NCBI RefSeq assembly: GCF_031157525.1
Contig: NZ_JAVIXR010000006.1
Span: 62,001 to 126,000, forward strand
DNA from: Marinobacter sediminicola
GTDB lineage: Bacteria; Pseudomonadota; Gammaproteobacteria; Pseudomonadales; Oleiphilaceae
DNA length: 64,000 nucleotides
Reading direction: 5' to 3'
The translations under genes were made by a program, and so were the position numbers. A model generated the notes under the pieces. It saw only the letters and a list, made by a program, of their open reading frames with translations. It ran no database searches and was not told where the DNA came from. Positions 36,836 to 46,857 of this stretch are shown piece by piece (the first letter of the stretch is position 1; each line of letters starts with the position of its first letter).

Positions 36836-37703
36836 CCAACTCTTCCTTTTCAGTGACTTTTTCAGGCGCCATCAATTGCACCCGGAACGGCTCGGAGTGG
36901 CTGCCAGCATAAATACTGGTATGGGGGAACGGTATCTCAATGTCCGCCTTATCCAGAGCTTTCTTTACAGCAACGAGCATACCGCTTTTGCCTTCCAACA
37001 CCTTGTCTTTCGGTACCCAGAAGGAGAACTGCAAATCCACCGATGAAGGGCCAAATGCTGTAACCAGCACAAATGCTTTGGGCTCTTCCAGGCAGGCAGG
37101 GTTCTTTTCAGCCAGTTCCAACAGTAGTTTTTCCACCTTCTCTGCATCTTCAGCATAGGCAATACCCACCTGAAGGTCGATTCTGCGAATAGGAAAGCGC
37201 GAGCGGTTAACAACCGGGGTCTTGATCAGGGTTTCGTTGGGAATGCGCACATAGAGGTTATCCCGGGTGCGCAGTTTTACACTGAGCATGTCGATTCCCA
37301 CCACTTCACCCGTAGTCTTTTCCACTTCAATGACATCGCCAATTTCAAAGGGCTTTTCCACAAGCAGGAATAACCCGCTGATCATGTTTGATGCGGACGT
37401 CTGTGACGCAAATCCAATGGCCACCGTCAGAATACCGGCCGCACCCAACACCACGTCCAGCGAAAACCCGGCTTCCCGGAGCGCAGCCACACCAAACAAT
37501 AGAAAGATGACGTAAAATACCAACCGTCGAATCATAACCGTGTGGTGTCTGGAACTGCGCTTGGACATCACGCGAGACACACTCCGCGCCGCCAATGATG
37601 CCAGAACAATACCTAACACCAATATAAAGCCGGAACTAATCCACTGCCCCCATGCTATGTCGGTAAACATCTGCATTGCACCCGCCTTCAGCTCTTCAGC
37701 CAC
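36816..37703 (-). CDS. mscS: Small-conductance mechanosensitive channel (MscS family)
   Basis: A 295-residue inner-membrane channel. Helices are at about residues 12-35, 60-80 and 85-110; the pore-lining TM3 reads VVLGAAGILTVAIGFASQTS with the Gly/Ala packing pattern. The beta domain follows (GDVIEVEKTTGEVVGIDMLS) and then the alpha/beta vestibule. It opens when membrane tension rises after hypo-osmotic shock. The start is GTG at 37703. The 3' end overlaps the rimB-like gene by 20 bases. A marine lifestyle and the choline/betaine genes elsewhere in the window fit osmotic duties. Confidence 0.92.
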   Translation of the reverse strand: MAEELKAGAMQMFTDIAWGQWISSGFILVLGIVLASLAARSVSRVMSKRSSRHHTVMIRRLVFYVIFLLFGVAALREAGFSLDVVLGAAGILTVAIGFASQTSASNMISGLFLLVEKPFEIGDVIEVEKTTGEVVGIDMLSVKLRTRDNLYVRIPNETLIKTPVVNRSRFPIRRIDLQVGIAYAEDAEKVEKLLLELAEKNPACLEEPKAFVLVTAFGPSSVDLQFSFWVPKDKVLEGKSGMLVAVKKALDKADIEIPFPHTSIYAGSHSEPFRVQLMAPEKVTEKEELDVQKDS

Positions 37704-37727
37704 AATAATTAACCTGCAAAAAAGGCA

Positions 37728-38537
37728 TCAGCCAAACACCCGGTCGAACGCTCGTACAAAGCGCCCCTTGGCCGCTTTCACTCGGGCCGGAGCCACCTGC
37801 TCACAGGGGCCCGCCGCAACGAGCAAGCTCTGATCCACGTGCAAGCTGGCTGAATTCATATCGGTTTCGACCTCAACAACCACACCCGGTGTCCAAAGCT
37901 GTCCGCGCTCATTCTGGTGCAGTGACAACAACGGCGTGGGCAGGCTGAAGCGATCCAATAGCAATGGTTCCGCCCGTCGATTGATAATGGTGACCGGCGT
38001 TACTGCGCGCCAGGGTCGCTTGGGAACCGCCTCCAATACCAAACGTGCAAAACTGGAAGATGAATAGCACAACTCACCTTCCATGGTATTGCGGCCCACC
38101 CAGGTAAGAGAGGGGGCTGCCAGCGGAACCTCGGTCAGAACGGTCTGTTTGGCCCCGGCACACACCTTCATCCACACAACCGTTCCCACATAAATTGTGC
38201 AACGACCACCTGCCGGAATGGTCAACGGCTGGAACGGGCGGATTACTGTGGGAAGGTTAGCCACCGCCGGTATAAAGGTTACCGTTGGCGAATCCCCATC
38301 CCGGATAAAGCGTTCCAGGGAAACACTTGTCAGTGGTAGCTTATGCCCTATAGATTCCGTCCAGCTCACGGGGTCTGTTTCAGGCTCCCGCGTTACGGAG
38401 CGAACCTGCCATTCATTATCCAGCAGGGTTACCCACAGCCGCACATGCCCAAGCTTGTGGTACTGGGTTTGGCCAGACAAAAGTTCATACGGCTGCGCCC
38501 AAATGCCATCGCGCCAGCTTTCGGTTTCATTCTCCAT
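37728..38537 (-). CDS. Conserved hypothetical protein, probably DUF432
   Basis: A 269-residue soluble protein with no signal peptide or helices. The fragments GHVRLWVTLLDNEWQVRSVT, WVGRNTMEGELCYSSSSFAR and PVTIINRRAEPLLLDRFSLP suggest a beta-sandwich. I think it belongs to DUF432, a family often found beside MscS channels, but this rests on memory of the family rather than a search. It begins 24 bases ahead of mscS on the same strand, so the two are likely co-expressed. I chose ATG 38537; an ATG at 38594 would add 19 residues. Confidence 0.65.
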   Translation of the reverse strand: MENETESWRDGIWAQPYELLSGQTQYHKLGHVRLWVTLLDNEWQVRSVTREPETDPVSWTESIGHKLPLTSVSLERFIRDGDSPTVTFIPAVANLPTVIRPFQPLTIPAGGRCTIYVGTVVWMKVCAGAKQTVLTEVPLAAPSLTWVGRNTMEGELCYSSSSFARLVLEAVPKRPWRAVTPVTIINRRAEPLLLDRFSLPTPLLSLHQNERGQLWTPGVVVEVETDMNSASLHVDQSLLVAAGPCEQVAPARVKAAKGRFVRAFDRVFG

Positions 38538-38693
38538 AATCGCTGCTAATCTCCCACGAATACGGCCACTAAAGTTGTGACGACTATAATCCAATCAGGG
38601 GTCTTGGGCGAATATCTAACCAGGTGATTTTATTGCCTCTGTGCGATGTAATTACCCCTACACTAAATGCTGGAACACGACACGGAATAGCCA

Positions 38694-40100
38694 ATGACAC
38701 AACTGGTATGGTTCAGGAATGACCTCCGAATCGCAGACCATCCCGCCCTTACCTCTGCTTGTAAAGCGGAAGGTCATCCAAACGTTCGCGCCTGCTACAT
38801 CCTGACACCCGCGCAATGGCAGGAACACGACTGGTCACCGGCACGGGTACAGTTTGTTGTCGCCCATGCCAATGCTCTGGCTGAGGAACTGGGAAAGCTG
38901 GGTATACCGCTTTGCTTTATTCATGCCGATCAGTTCACTGACAGTATTACCGCGCTGGAGAATCATTGCCGTGAACATGGCGTACGCCAACTCCACTTCA
39001 ATGAAGAGTATGGCATCAACGAGCGCAAGCGCGACAAAGCAGTGAAGCACCGTTTTGACGAATTGGGCATCATAACCCGCAAGTACCGCGACCAGACCGT
39101 GGCGCCGGTGGGCGAAATACTAACCGGCCAGGGTGAGCCTTATTCCGTCTTCACCCCCTTCTCCCGCCGCTGGCGCACCTGGATTGATGACAACCAGCCA
39201 GGGCTATACCCGATTCCTGCAGCTCTGGGCGAAGCTATTGAGCCGGAACGCATCTCACGCATTCCTGATGGTTTTGAAAACGCTCCGCCAGCACTGGTGG
39301 AAACCGGAGAGGATGCTGCCCACTCACAACTGGAAGGTTTCCTCAACGAAAACGGCGGTGCCTACAAAGAGCAACGAGACTTCCCCGCTCTTGACGGCAC
39401 CAGCCAGCTCTCCCCTTACCTGGCTAACGGCGTACTCTCCGGCCGCCAGTGCCTGTTCGCAGCAAAACAAGCACAAGGTATGGGAGGCAATCAGGAAGGG
39501 TTCCTGACCTGGATAAACGAAATCGCCTGGCGGGATTTCTATATCCATACTTTGTACCACTGCCCCCGAGTGAGTATGCATCGCGCCTTTAAACCAGAAA
39601 CCGAAGCACTAAAATGGAACGACCCAGGCGAACACTTCGAAGCATGGAAATCCGGCAACACCGGCATTCCCCTGGTTGACGCCGCCATGCGCCAACTCAA
39701 CCAGACCGGATGGATGCACAACCGGTTGCGTATGGTTACTGCGATGTTTCTGACGAAAAACCTCTTTATCGACTGGCGGTTGGGCGAGGCTTATTTCATG
39801 TCCAAACTCGTGGATGGGTTTTTGGCGTCCAACAACGGCGGCTGGCAGTGGAGCGCATCTACAGGCACAGACGCAGCGCCTTATTTCCGGGTATTCAACC
39901 CCGTTACGCAGAGCGAGCGTTTTGATCCGAAGGGGGAACTTATTCGCGAGTGGGTGCCTGAACTGGCAAAGCTGGATAACAAGCGTATCCACGATCCATC
40001 GAAAGGTAGGGTGATTCCTGGTGGTTACCCAAGGCCGATTGTTGATTTGAAAGAGAGTAGGAAGGAGGCGATTGCGAAGTTTCAGGCACTAAAAGACTAG
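38694..40100 (+). CDS. phrB: Deoxyribodipyrimidine photolyase (class I CPD)
   Basis: A 468-residue light-driven DNA repair enzyme that splits cyclobutane pyrimidine dimers. The N-terminal alpha/beta antenna domain starts QLVWFRNDLRIADHPALTSA. The helical FAD domain holds TWINEIAWRDFYIHTLYH, TGIPLVDAAMRQLNQTGWMH and the signature NNGGWQWSASTGTDAAPYFR, whose Trp residues serve electron transfer. Length matches E. coli PhrB (472). It stands alone and ends 17 bases before the 113-bp hairpin element. Confidence 0.95.
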   Translation: MTQLVWFRNDLRIADHPALTSACKAEGHPNVRACYILTPAQWQEHDWSPARVQFVVAHANALAEELGKLGIPLCFIHADQFTDSITALENHCREHGVRQLHFNEEYGINERKRDKAVKHRFDELGIITRKYRDQTVAPVGEILTGQGEPYSVFTPFSRRWRTWIDDNQPGLYPIPAALGEAIEPERISRIPDGFENAPPALVETGEDAAHSQLEGFLNENGGAYKEQRDFPALDGTSQLSPYLANGVLSGRQCLFAAKQAQGMGGNQEGFLTWINEIAWRDFYIHTLYHCPRVSMHRAFKPETEALKWNDPGEHFEAWKSGNTGIPLVDAAMRQLNQTGWMHNRLRMVTAMFLTKNLFIDWRLGEAYFMSKLVDGFLASNNGGWQWSASTGTDAAPYFRVFNPVTQSERFDPKGELIREWVPELAKLDNKRIHDPSKGRVIPGGYPRPIVDLKESRKEAIAKFQALKD

Positions 40101-40117
40101 GACGGACGCACAATGTA

Positions 40118-40230
40118 GAAGCAGGCGTGGGAGGGGCTCTCCAAAACCGTGCGGAGCCATGGATGGCGGAGCCGAGCGTACAAGGACGTATTCACAGCGT
40201 GTTTTGGAGAGCCCCTCCCACGCCTGCTTC
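40118..40230. repeat. 113-bp palindromic element with perfect 30-bp arms
   Basis: Bases 40118-40147 and 40201-40230 are exact reverse complements over 30 positions (outer end GAAGCAGGCGTGGG, inner end CTCTCCAAAAC). They enclose a 53-bp spacer that includes the phrase AGCGTACAAGGACGTATTCA. The element fills the 143-bp gap between the convergent phrB and moeB genes. It has no transposase gene and no clear flanking duplication. It resembles dispersed intergenic palindromes (REP- or MITE-like) and would fold as a very stable stem on either strand, so it probably also stops transcription from both sides. Small frames crossing it are artefacts. Confidence 0.85.
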
Positions 40231-40243
40231 GGCCAAACAAGAC

Positions 40244-40993
40244 TTAGCGAGAGCCACAAACCGGACAATCAGGATCCCTTGCAAGCTTCATTTCCCGCCA
40301 CTGCATTTCCCAAGCATCCAGAATCAATAATCGGCCAACAAGCGAAGTGCCTACGCCGGAAAGCACCTTAATGGCCTCCATAGCCTGAACCGAACCAATC
40401 ATCCCAACCAACGGCGCGATCACACCAGCTTCAGAACAGGTCAAGTCTTCATTGCCCTGCTCAGGGTATAAACAGTGGTAACAGGGAGATTCCGAATTCC
40501 GGCTGTCGTACACACCAACCTGACCTTCGCCCCGGATCGCCGCACCGGAAATCAGCGGAACACCCGCAGCCACACAAGCACGATTAAGTGCGAACCTCGT
40601 AGCAAAATTATCCGAGCAGTCCAGAGCCAAGTTGGTTCCCGCCACTTCCTGCGCAAAGCCATCCAGATCAAGGCGGCGGTCAACCACAGAAATAGACACC
40701 CCTGGATTGATACTGCGCACGCGTGCAGCCAGAGTTTCCGCTTTGGGTTCGCCAATCTGTGCAGTTTCGAACGCTATCTGACGCTGCAGATTGGCCAGTT
40801 CGATAACGTCATCATCCACCAGCGTTATGTGACCAACACCGGCAGCACCCAGGTAAAGTGCAACCGGGCAGCCGAGGCCACCAGATCCGACAATCACAAT
40901 GTGGGCGGACTTCAGAGCCTGCTGCCCTGCAATATCAAAACGGGGCATCAAAATCTGGCGACTGAAGCGCAGGAGTTCTTCATCACTGAGCAT
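40244..40993 (-). CDS. moeB: Molybdopterin-synthase adenylyltransferase MoeB
   Basis: A 249-residue E1-like enzyme that adenylates the C-terminus of MoaD (or ThiS-like proteins) before sulfur transfer. It has the nucleotide-binding motif IVGSGGLGCPVALYLGAAGV, LVDDDVIELANLQRQI, zinc-binding pairs in CYHCLYP and CPVCGSR, and a conserved Cys in DLTCSEAGVIAPLVG. Its ATG at 40993 lies 11 bases inside the end of prmC, as in many gammaproteobacteria where hemA, prfA, prmC and moeB are contiguous. No other molybdenum cofactor genes are in view. Confidence 0.95.
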   Translation of the reverse strand: MLSDEELLRFSRQILMPRFDIAGQQALKSAHIVIVGSGGLGCPVALYLGAAGVGHITLVDDDVIELANLQRQIAFETAQIGEPKAETLAARVRSINPGVSISVVDRRLDLDGFAQEVAGTNLALDCSDNFATRFALNRACVAAGVPLISGAAIRGEGQVGVYDSRNSESPCYHCLYPEQGNEDLTCSEAGVIAPLVGMIGSVQAMEAIKVLSGVGTSLVGRLLILDAWEMQWREMKLARDPDCPVCGSR

Positions 40994-41849
40994 GGAGGGC
41001 TCCTTGTCGGGGCCATTGCCCCAGGGTCATGCGATCGTTGCCGCCGTAGTCTTTCCGGCTTTCCACTTTAGCAAACCCCCGAGTAGCGAGCAGCCCTTGA
41101 ACAGCCTCAGCCTGATCAAACCCGTGCTCCAGAAGTAGCCAGCCTTCAGGGTTCAGCCAAAAAGGCGCCTCGCTGACAATCAGGCGAATATCATCAAGGC
41201 CATCCGCTCCGGATACCAGCGCAGAGGCCGGCTCAAAACGAACATCGCCTTCAGCCAGGTGGTTATCGCCGGATGCAATGTAAGGTGGATTGGAAACAAT
41301 CAGATCAAAACTGCCAGCGGGCAACCCCGCAAACCACCGGCTCTGAAAAACCTCTACAGGTAACTTCAAAGAGCTGGCATTTGCCTGCGCCAATGCCACC
41401 GCATCGTCCATCAGGTCGCAGGCGCTAACGACCCAGCCCGGCCGTTCGCTGGCAAGCGCCAGAGCGATGGCACCAGTGCCGGTACCAAGATCAACAACCC
41501 GGGCATCATCCGGCAAGTGCAATTCCAGCGCTTGCTCCACCAAACATTCGGTATCCGGGCGTGGAATAAGAGTGCTCTTGCTGACGTTTAGCGGGAGTGA
41601 CCAGAATTCTTGATGTCCCAACAGGTAGGCCACGGGCATTCCCTGCACACGCTGCACCACAAGATCTTCGAATTGAGCTGCCAGCCGGGGCTCGACTTCG
41701 CGCTCAGGAAAAGCACGGAAGCCGGAACGCCCAATACCCGTCACATGGTCAAGAAGCAATTCGGCATCAAGCCGGGAGGTGTCTCCGGCGATGCGGCGCG
41801 CTGCGTCACCCAGCAGCGCCTCGCAGGTTAGTGAAGGCTTACTCGTCAT
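40983..41849 (-). CDS. prmC: Release factor glutamine N5-methyltransferase
   Basis: A 288-residue SAM-dependent methyltransferase that modifies the GGQ glutamine of release factors. The SAM motif is [20 protein letters not shown] and the active-site motif [15 protein letters not shown] (NPPY). I chose the ATG at 41849, which gives the usual length and an 11-base overlap with the end of prfA; a longer frame starting at 41900 would read further into prfA. Position directly after its substrate gene prfA supports the call. Confidence 0.95.
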   Translation of the reverse strand: MTSKPSLTCEALLGDAARRIAGDTSRLDAELLLDHVTGIGRSGFRAFPEREVEPRLAAQFEDLVVQRVQGMPVAYLLGHQEFWSLPLNVSKSTLIPRPDTECLVEQALELHLPDDARVVDLGTGTGAIALALASERPGWVVSACDLMDDAVALAQANASSLKLPVEVFQSRWFAGLPAGSFDLIVSNPPYIASGDNHLAEGDVRFEPASALVSGADGLDDIRLIVSEAPFWLNPEGWLLLEHGFDQAEAVQGLLATRGFAKVESRKDYGGNDRMTLGQWPRQGALHAQ

Positions 41850-42927
41850 CGGAAAGCGAGGCCAGAAGCTCCGCCTGATGCTCTTGCTGAAGAGGCACAA
41901 CTACGGAATCCAGGTCACCCGCAATCACATCATCAAGCTTGTACAGTGTGAGGTTGATTCGATGGTCGGTTACCCGGCCCTGAGGAAAGTTATAGGTTCG
42001 AATTCGCTCGGAACGATCCCCGCTCCCCACCAGGCTTTTGCGGGTTTCTGCCATGGATTGCTGATGGCGCTCTGTTTCAACGTTCTGCAGTCTTGAGGCC
42101 AGAAGACTCATGGCCTTGGCACGGTTTTTATGCTGCGATCGCTCTTCCTGGCACTCCACTACTATGCCGCTGGGCAAGTGAGTAATCCGGATGGCCGAGT
42201 CGGTTTTGTTTACGTGCTGGCCACCAGCGCCCGAGGCGCGGAAAGTGTCCACGCGCAGGTCACCCTTGTTAATCTCAACCGCTTCCGCCTCATCAGCTTC
42301 CGGCATGATCGCAACGGTACAGGCAGAGGTATGAATGCGGCCCTGGGATTCAGTTTCCGGCACCCGCTGAACCCGGTGAGCTCCGGATTCAAATTTCAGT
42401 GCACCGTAGACAGCATCGCCGGCAACCCGGGCAATTATTTCCTTATAACCTCCATGCTCGCCTTCGTTCTGGCTCAGCACTTCAATCTGCCAACGGCGAC
42501 CCTCAGCATAGCGGCTGTACATGCGGAACAAATCTCCGGCAAAAATGGCGGCTTCGTCACCACCGGTTCCTGCACGGATTTCCAGGAACACGTTTTTTCC
42601 GTCGTTCGGATCTTTTGGCAGCATCAGGCGCTGCAGTTCTTCATCCAGCTCTTCGGTTTTCTGCTCGGCAATCTCAAGCTCTTCTGCGGCCATATCGCGC
42701 ATCTCGGCATCGCCGTCTTTCGCCAGCTCTTTTGCCTCATCGATATCGCCCAGTGAGCGCTTCCATGCTTGAAAGCACTGCACTACCGGCTCAATCTCGG
42801 AATACTCCCGCGACAATTCCCGGAACTTGTCCTGTTTGGCGATGGTAGCAGGGTCGCTGAGCAAAGCACTCACCTCCTCGTAGCGTTCAACAAGCTGCTC
42901 GAGGCGGGACTGTATGGATGATTTCAT
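41839..42927 (-). CDS. prfA: Peptide chain release factor 1
   Basis: A 362-residue class I release factor reading UAA and UAG. The catalytic GGQ is in [20 protein letters not shown], and the stop-codon recognition region surrounds [20 protein letters not shown]. Length matches E. coli RF1 (360). It starts within the last four bases of hemA and its end overlaps prmC, making hemA-prfA-prmC-moeB one coupled operon. Confidence 0.97.
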   Translation of the reverse strand: MKSSIQSRLEQLVERYEEVSALLSDPATIAKQDKFRELSREYSEIEPVVQCFQAWKRSLGDIDEAKELAKDGDAEMRDMAAEELEIAEQKTEELDEELQRLMLPKDPNDGKNVFLEIRAGTGGDEAAIFAGDLFRMYSRYAEGRRWQIEVLSQNEGEHGGYKEIIARVAGDAVYGALKFESGAHRVQRVPETESQGRIHTSACTVAIMPEADEAEAVEINKGDLRVDTFRASGAGGQHVNKTDSAIRITHLPSGIVVECQEERSQHKNRAKAMSLLASRLQNVETERHQQSMAETRKSLVGSGDRSERIRTYNFPQGRVTDHRINLTLYKLDDVIAGDLDSVVVPLQQEHQAELLASLSDDE

Positions 42928-44213
42928 ATTTTTTCCGGGGTGGTGGTCGCGTCTACTTCCAACACATCAAGCTGATGCAGCTCTCTCAGCCATTCGGTCA
43001 CCTCGGTTCGCCCTTCGGTGGTGGCCTTGCGAACCTGTATCGAAGGTTCGTGCAGGAGTTTGTTTGTGAGGCCTCGCGCGAGACTGCGCAATGCTGTTTC
43101 GGGATCACCGCCATTGCGCAAGGCGCGCAGGGCTTTTTCCGTTTCTATGTCTCTCAACACTTCCGCACGTTGGCGGAACTGTTTTAGCGTGGACACAGCA
43201 TCCAACGCTCTGAGCTGGCTGAGAAATTCCTGTACGCCATCGGCTATGAGATTTTCTGCTTCACGGGCAGCACCCTCTCGGGTACGGATGTTTTCTTCAA
43301 TTACCTGGCGCAGGTCATCAACGGTGTACAGATACACATCCGCCAAGGATGCCACTTCCGGCTCTATATCCCGGGGTACGGCGATGTCTACCATGAAAAA
43401 TGGCCGGTGCTTACGTTTCTTCAACGAGCGCTCCACCGCACCCTTACCAAGAATAGGCAGGGGGCTGGCTGTAGATGAAATAATAATATCCACATCTGCC
43501 AGATAATCCGGAATCTCTGAAAGCAGAATGCCCCGACCACCTCTGGAATCCGCCAGTGCCTGAGCCCGCTCCAGGGTGCGGTTGGCTACTATAAAGTTTT
43601 TAACGCCCGCATCTGCAAGATGACGCGCAACCAGCTCAATGGTTTGGCCTGCACCTATCAGCAGTGCCGTGTTTTTCGACATATCAGCAAAAATGCGACT
43701 CGCCATGCTTACTGCCGCATAAGCAACAGAAACAGGATTTTCGCCAATCGCAGTTTGTGTACGAACACGCTTTGCTACGGTGAACGTTTGCTCAAACATG
43801 CGAGAGAGGAAAGAGCCACTCCCGCCGTGCTCCCGGGCCAGCGCATAGGCATCCTTCAACTGGCCGAAAATCTGCGGCTCACCCAATACCATGGAATCCA
43901 ATCCGGCAGCGACGCGCATCATGTGTCGCACAGCATCTGCATCGCGGTGGATGTACAACACTTCTTCGAGCTCCGCAGCATCCAGATTGTGAAAGCCCGC
44001 CAACCAACGCAATACCAGCGACGCGCAGTCGTCGTCGCCCGCAAGATATAGCTCGGTGCGATTGCAGGTCGAAAGAATGGCAGCCTCGCTGGCACCTGAT
44101 GCCGCCCGCAACTCTGCAAACGCCTCTGACATACGCTCAGGCGTAAACGCAACTCGCTCCCTTAATTCAATGGGGGCGGTGCGATGATTGATTCCCAGCG
44201 TTAGCAGTGCCAT
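42924..44213 (-). CDS. hemA: Glutamyl-tRNA reductase
   Basis: A 429-residue NADPH-dependent enzyme that starts tetrapyrrole synthesis by reducing glutamyl-tRNA to glutamate 1-semialdehyde. The catalytic Cys is in [14 protein letters not shown]; the [17 protein letters not shown] opening, [19 protein letters not shown] and the NADP-binding [17 protein letters not shown] are standard. The C-terminal dimerisation helix is present. It is first in the operon with prfA, prmC and moeB and divergent from the TPR lipoprotein gene. Confidence 0.97.
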   Translation of the reverse strand: MALLTLGINHRTAPIELRERVAFTPERMSEAFAELRAASGASEAAILSTCNRTELYLAGDDDCASLVLRWLAGFHNLDAAELEEVLYIHRDADAVRHMMRVAAGLDSMVLGEPQIFGQLKDAYALAREHGGSGSFLSRMFEQTFTVAKRVRTQTAIGENPVSVAYAAVSMASRIFADMSKNTALLIGAGQTIELVARHLADAGVKNFIVANRTLERAQALADSRGGRGILLSEIPDYLADVDIIISSTASPLPILGKGAVERSLKKRKHRPFFMVDIAVPRDIEPEVASLADVYLYTVDDLRQVIEENIRTREGAAREAENLIADGVQEFLSQLRALDAVSTLKQFRQRAEVLRDIETEKALRALRNGGDPETALRSLARGLTNKLLHEPSIQVRKATTEGRTEVTEWLRELHQLDVLEVDATTTPEKI

Positions 44214-44461
44214 TTCTTGGTTCTACAATCCTCTAGCAATAAACGGTGTGCATGATCGCCATTGTGCGTGCATTTTAGCGGCCCGGGCCTTCAGCTGCCA
44301 CCCATAACCGTTCATGCTTCGGGAAGTGCGGACAGGTTGGGCAAGAACAGGAGCTTATGCCATTATAGGGAATCGGCGCACGCCGGGCCCGGCTCAACTC
44401 AAAAAAAAGAGAGAGTTCCGAGCTATTCAGGGTGCGTAGTCAAAAAATCACGGGAAGTTGC

Positions 44462-46222
44462 ATGTACAAATCCGCACCGCTTTTGATTACCTGCCTGTTT
44501 GGCCTCTCACTGGCAGGTTGCGCCAGTATAACCGGTTCCGGCCATTCATCCGTTGTTGATGAAAAAGCCCCCACGCACACGCAGGAAGATTCCAGAAAAG
44601 CCAACAGCGAACCGCCTATAGAGTATGCGGACTTTGAGCCGGAAACACTGTACTTACTGCTTTCAGCTGAAATCGCAGCACAGCGCGGCCGGTATGACGT
44701 TACCCTGGTTAATTACCTTCGGGCAGCCAAGCAGTCCAGAGACACCAACGTAATTGAGCGGGCCATGCGTATTGCCCAGTCCCTCAATGGTGACAACGCC
44801 CAGAAACAGCTGGCTGAACTCTGGCTTGAGGTAGACCCCAACAACCTTCAAGCACTTAGGGTCTCTGCCATTCAGGCAGTAAAACGCAATGAACTCGAAT
44901 CTGCTCTGGGGTACATGGAGCAAATCCTGAACCAGGGGGAAGATGCAGACTTCGACAGCCTTGCGGCCATGGCGGGCAACCTGTCACCCGAACAACAGCA
45001 AGAGCTGATGACCTTATACAATGAGATGGCAAACCGCCATCCCGGCATACCTGAGCTGGAATACAGCATCGCCCTGCTGTTGAAAATTGCCGGCAACCCG
45101 CAAGCAGCACTTGGTCGTCTAGAACCCTTATTAAAGGAAGAGCCCAACTTTCAGCCGGCCATTATCTTGAAGGGTGACCTCCTCTATCAGAGCGACAGAG
45201 AAATCGAAGCGCTTGAGCACTTGATGGTCAACACCCGCCGCTTCCCCGCCAGTCGGCAAATGGGCACCCTATATGCACGCATGCTGATCAGCGAAGGCGA
45301 GCTGCAAGCCGCCCAGGACGAGTTCAACCGACTGGTAAAACGCTATCCGGACAACCCCGGCCTACGCCTTTCGCACGCCCTTGTTGCATTGGAAAACGGG
45401 CAATTGGAGCTGGCAAAAAAAGAGCTTAACCGACTAAACGAGCAGGGGCTCCACACCAGCGAAGCCAACTATTACCTGGGCAGGATAGAAGACGAGGCAG
45501 GTAATGCAGAGCAGGCTATCGGTTACTACCAGAGCGTGGACGAAGGCAATTACTTTTTCCCTGCTATTGCGCGTGCCAGCGCCCTGCTAACTGCAGAAGG
45601 GAGGATCAACGAAGCATTGGAAGATATTCGTTCCATGCGCAGCGCCAACCCCGCACAAGCTGAAAATTTCTGGCTGCTTGAGGTCAACCTGCTACTTGAC
45701 CAAAAGCTCCAGCAAGAAGCGTTAGAAGTTGCTACAAGCGCACTTGAGGACTATCCAGAAAACCTTCAGATCCGCTATGCCCGGGCCATGCTGTTCGACG
45801 CACTGGGCCAGCCCGAAAAGGCCGAGGCGGACCTTAAGCTGATCATTGAAAACGACTCGAAAAACGCCGTCGCGCTTAACGCCCTTGGTTACATACTGGC
45901 CACCCGTACTGACCGCCTGAGCGAAGCCCGGGGCTACATTGAGCAGGCCCTGGAGCTGGATCCGGAAAACCCGGCCATTCTCGACAGCATGGGATGGGTT
46001 CTGCTTCAGGAAGGTCAGATTGAACCCGCACTCGATTATCTGTCCCGGGCCTGGGAAGCATTTCCTGATCCGGAAGTGGCCGCCCACTATGGAGAAGCCT
46101 TATGGATGAGCGGTGCCGAAGAGCAGGCGCAAGTAATCTGGAAAGAAGCGCTTGAGCTGGACATGGAACACGACGTGCTGCGAGAAACCATTGACCGGCT
46201 GACCAACACTGGTGAACAGTGA
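44462..46222 (+). CDS. TPR-repeat lipoprotein
   Basis: A 586-residue envelope protein. The signal peptide ends in a lipobox (LFGLSLAGCASI; Cys near residue 20), and the rest is built of repeated tetratricopeptide units, for example ALNALGYILATRTDRLSEAR and PAILDSMGWVLLQEGQIEPA near the C-terminus. Such proteins act as scaffolds; this one regularly precedes lolB in pseudomonad-like genomes, but its role is unknown. I use the ATG at 44462 so that the signal peptide starts normally (MYKSAP). Its stop overlaps the lolB ATG by one base. Confidence 0.88.
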   Translation: MYKSAPLLITCLFGLSLAGCASITGSGHSSVVDEKAPTHTQEDSRKANSEPPIEYADFEPETLYLLLSAEIAAQRGRYDVTLVNYLRAAKQSRDTNVIERAMRIAQSLNGDNAQKQLAELWLEVDPNNLQALRVSAIQAVKRNELESALGYMEQILNQGEDADFDSLAAMAGNLSPEQQQELMTLYNEMANRHPGIPELEYSIALLLKIAGNPQAALGRLEPLLKEEPNFQPAIILKGDLLYQSDREIEALEHLMVNTRRFPASRQMGTLYARMLISEGELQAAQDEFNRLVKRYPDNPGLRLSHALVALENGQLELAKKELNRLNEQGLHTSEANYYLGRIEDEAGNAEQAIGYYQSVDEGNYFFPAIARASALLTAEGRINEALEDIRSMRSANPAQAENFWLLEVNLLLDQKLQQEALEVATSALEDYPENLQIRYARAMLFDALGQPEKAEADLKLIIENDSKNAVALNALGYILATRTDRLSEARGYIEQALELDPENPAILDSMGWVLLQEGQIEPALDYLSRAWEAFPDPEVAAHYGEALWMSGAEEQAQVIWKEALELDMEHDVLRETIDRLTNTGEQ

Positions 46223-46857
46223 TGCTAAAGGCTATGCGCTTATGGGCAGCCGTACTGCTTATGGTGAGCCTGAACGCCTGCACCACCATTCAACTGGAGC
46301 CATTACCGGAGGGGATGACAGATCAGCCTCCCGCCGACTGGCAAGACCGCTCTGCGAAACTAAGGCAGTTTGATCACTGGCAGTTATCAGGCAAATTGGC
46401 GGTGCGCCAACCAACAGACAGCGGCACAGCCATCATTAACCACTGGATACAGGAGGGCGAGGCCTATGATCTAGCCTTGTCGTCCTCATTTCTGGGAATG
46501 GGCAGCACTAAGCTGAATGGCACTCCGGGGTTTATTGAACTTACCCTCTCCAACGGTGAAACCTATCGCTCTGGAGATCCAGATGCGCTTATGGAGGCCG
46601 CCACGGGCTGGCAACTGCCTCTGGAAAGCCTGGTTTGGTGGATACGCGGCCTGCCGGCACCGGCGGGTGATTTTCGGCTGCTGTTTGATACCCGTGGTGA
46701 GTTAGCGATCATTCGCCAAGGCGGCTGGGAAATCCGTTACGATCGTTGGCACGAACTGCAAGGCAGCACCCCCGCCCTGCCTGCCAGAATCACCGCACTG
46801 AAGGACAACAAACGAGTGCGCGTTGTTGTCAGCGACTGGCAGGATCTGGCGCCGTGA
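46222..46857 (+). CDS. lolB: Outer-membrane lipoprotein receptor LolB
   Basis: A 211-residue lipoprotein (signal peptide MLKAMRLWAAVLLMVSLNAC, lipobox LNAC) that accepts lipoproteins from LolA and inserts them in the outer membrane. The LolB fold is shown by WQLSGKLAVRQPTDSGTAII, ESLVWWIRGLPAP and GGWEIRYDRWHE. The ATG at 46222 overlaps the previous TGA; a GTG three bases earlier is the alternative. The GTG of ispE overlaps its stop, so TPR gene, lolB and ispE are coupled. Confidence 0.95.
   Translation: MLKAMRLWAAVLLMVSLNACTTIQLEPLPEGMTDQPPADWQDRSAKLRQFDHWQLSGKLAVRQPTDSGTAIINHWIQEGEAYDLALSSSFLGMGSTKLNGTPGFIELTLSNGETYRSGDPDALMEAATGWQLPLESLVWWIRGLPAPAGDFRLLFDTRGELAIIRQGGWEIRYDRWHELQGSTPALPARITALKDNKRVRVVVSDWQDLAP

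Noticed and set aside
40127..40371. Two small plus-strand frames across the 113-bp palindrome
   Set aside because: They are translations of the repeat's arms and spacer and continue antisense into moeB. Such frames are by-products of the palindrome.
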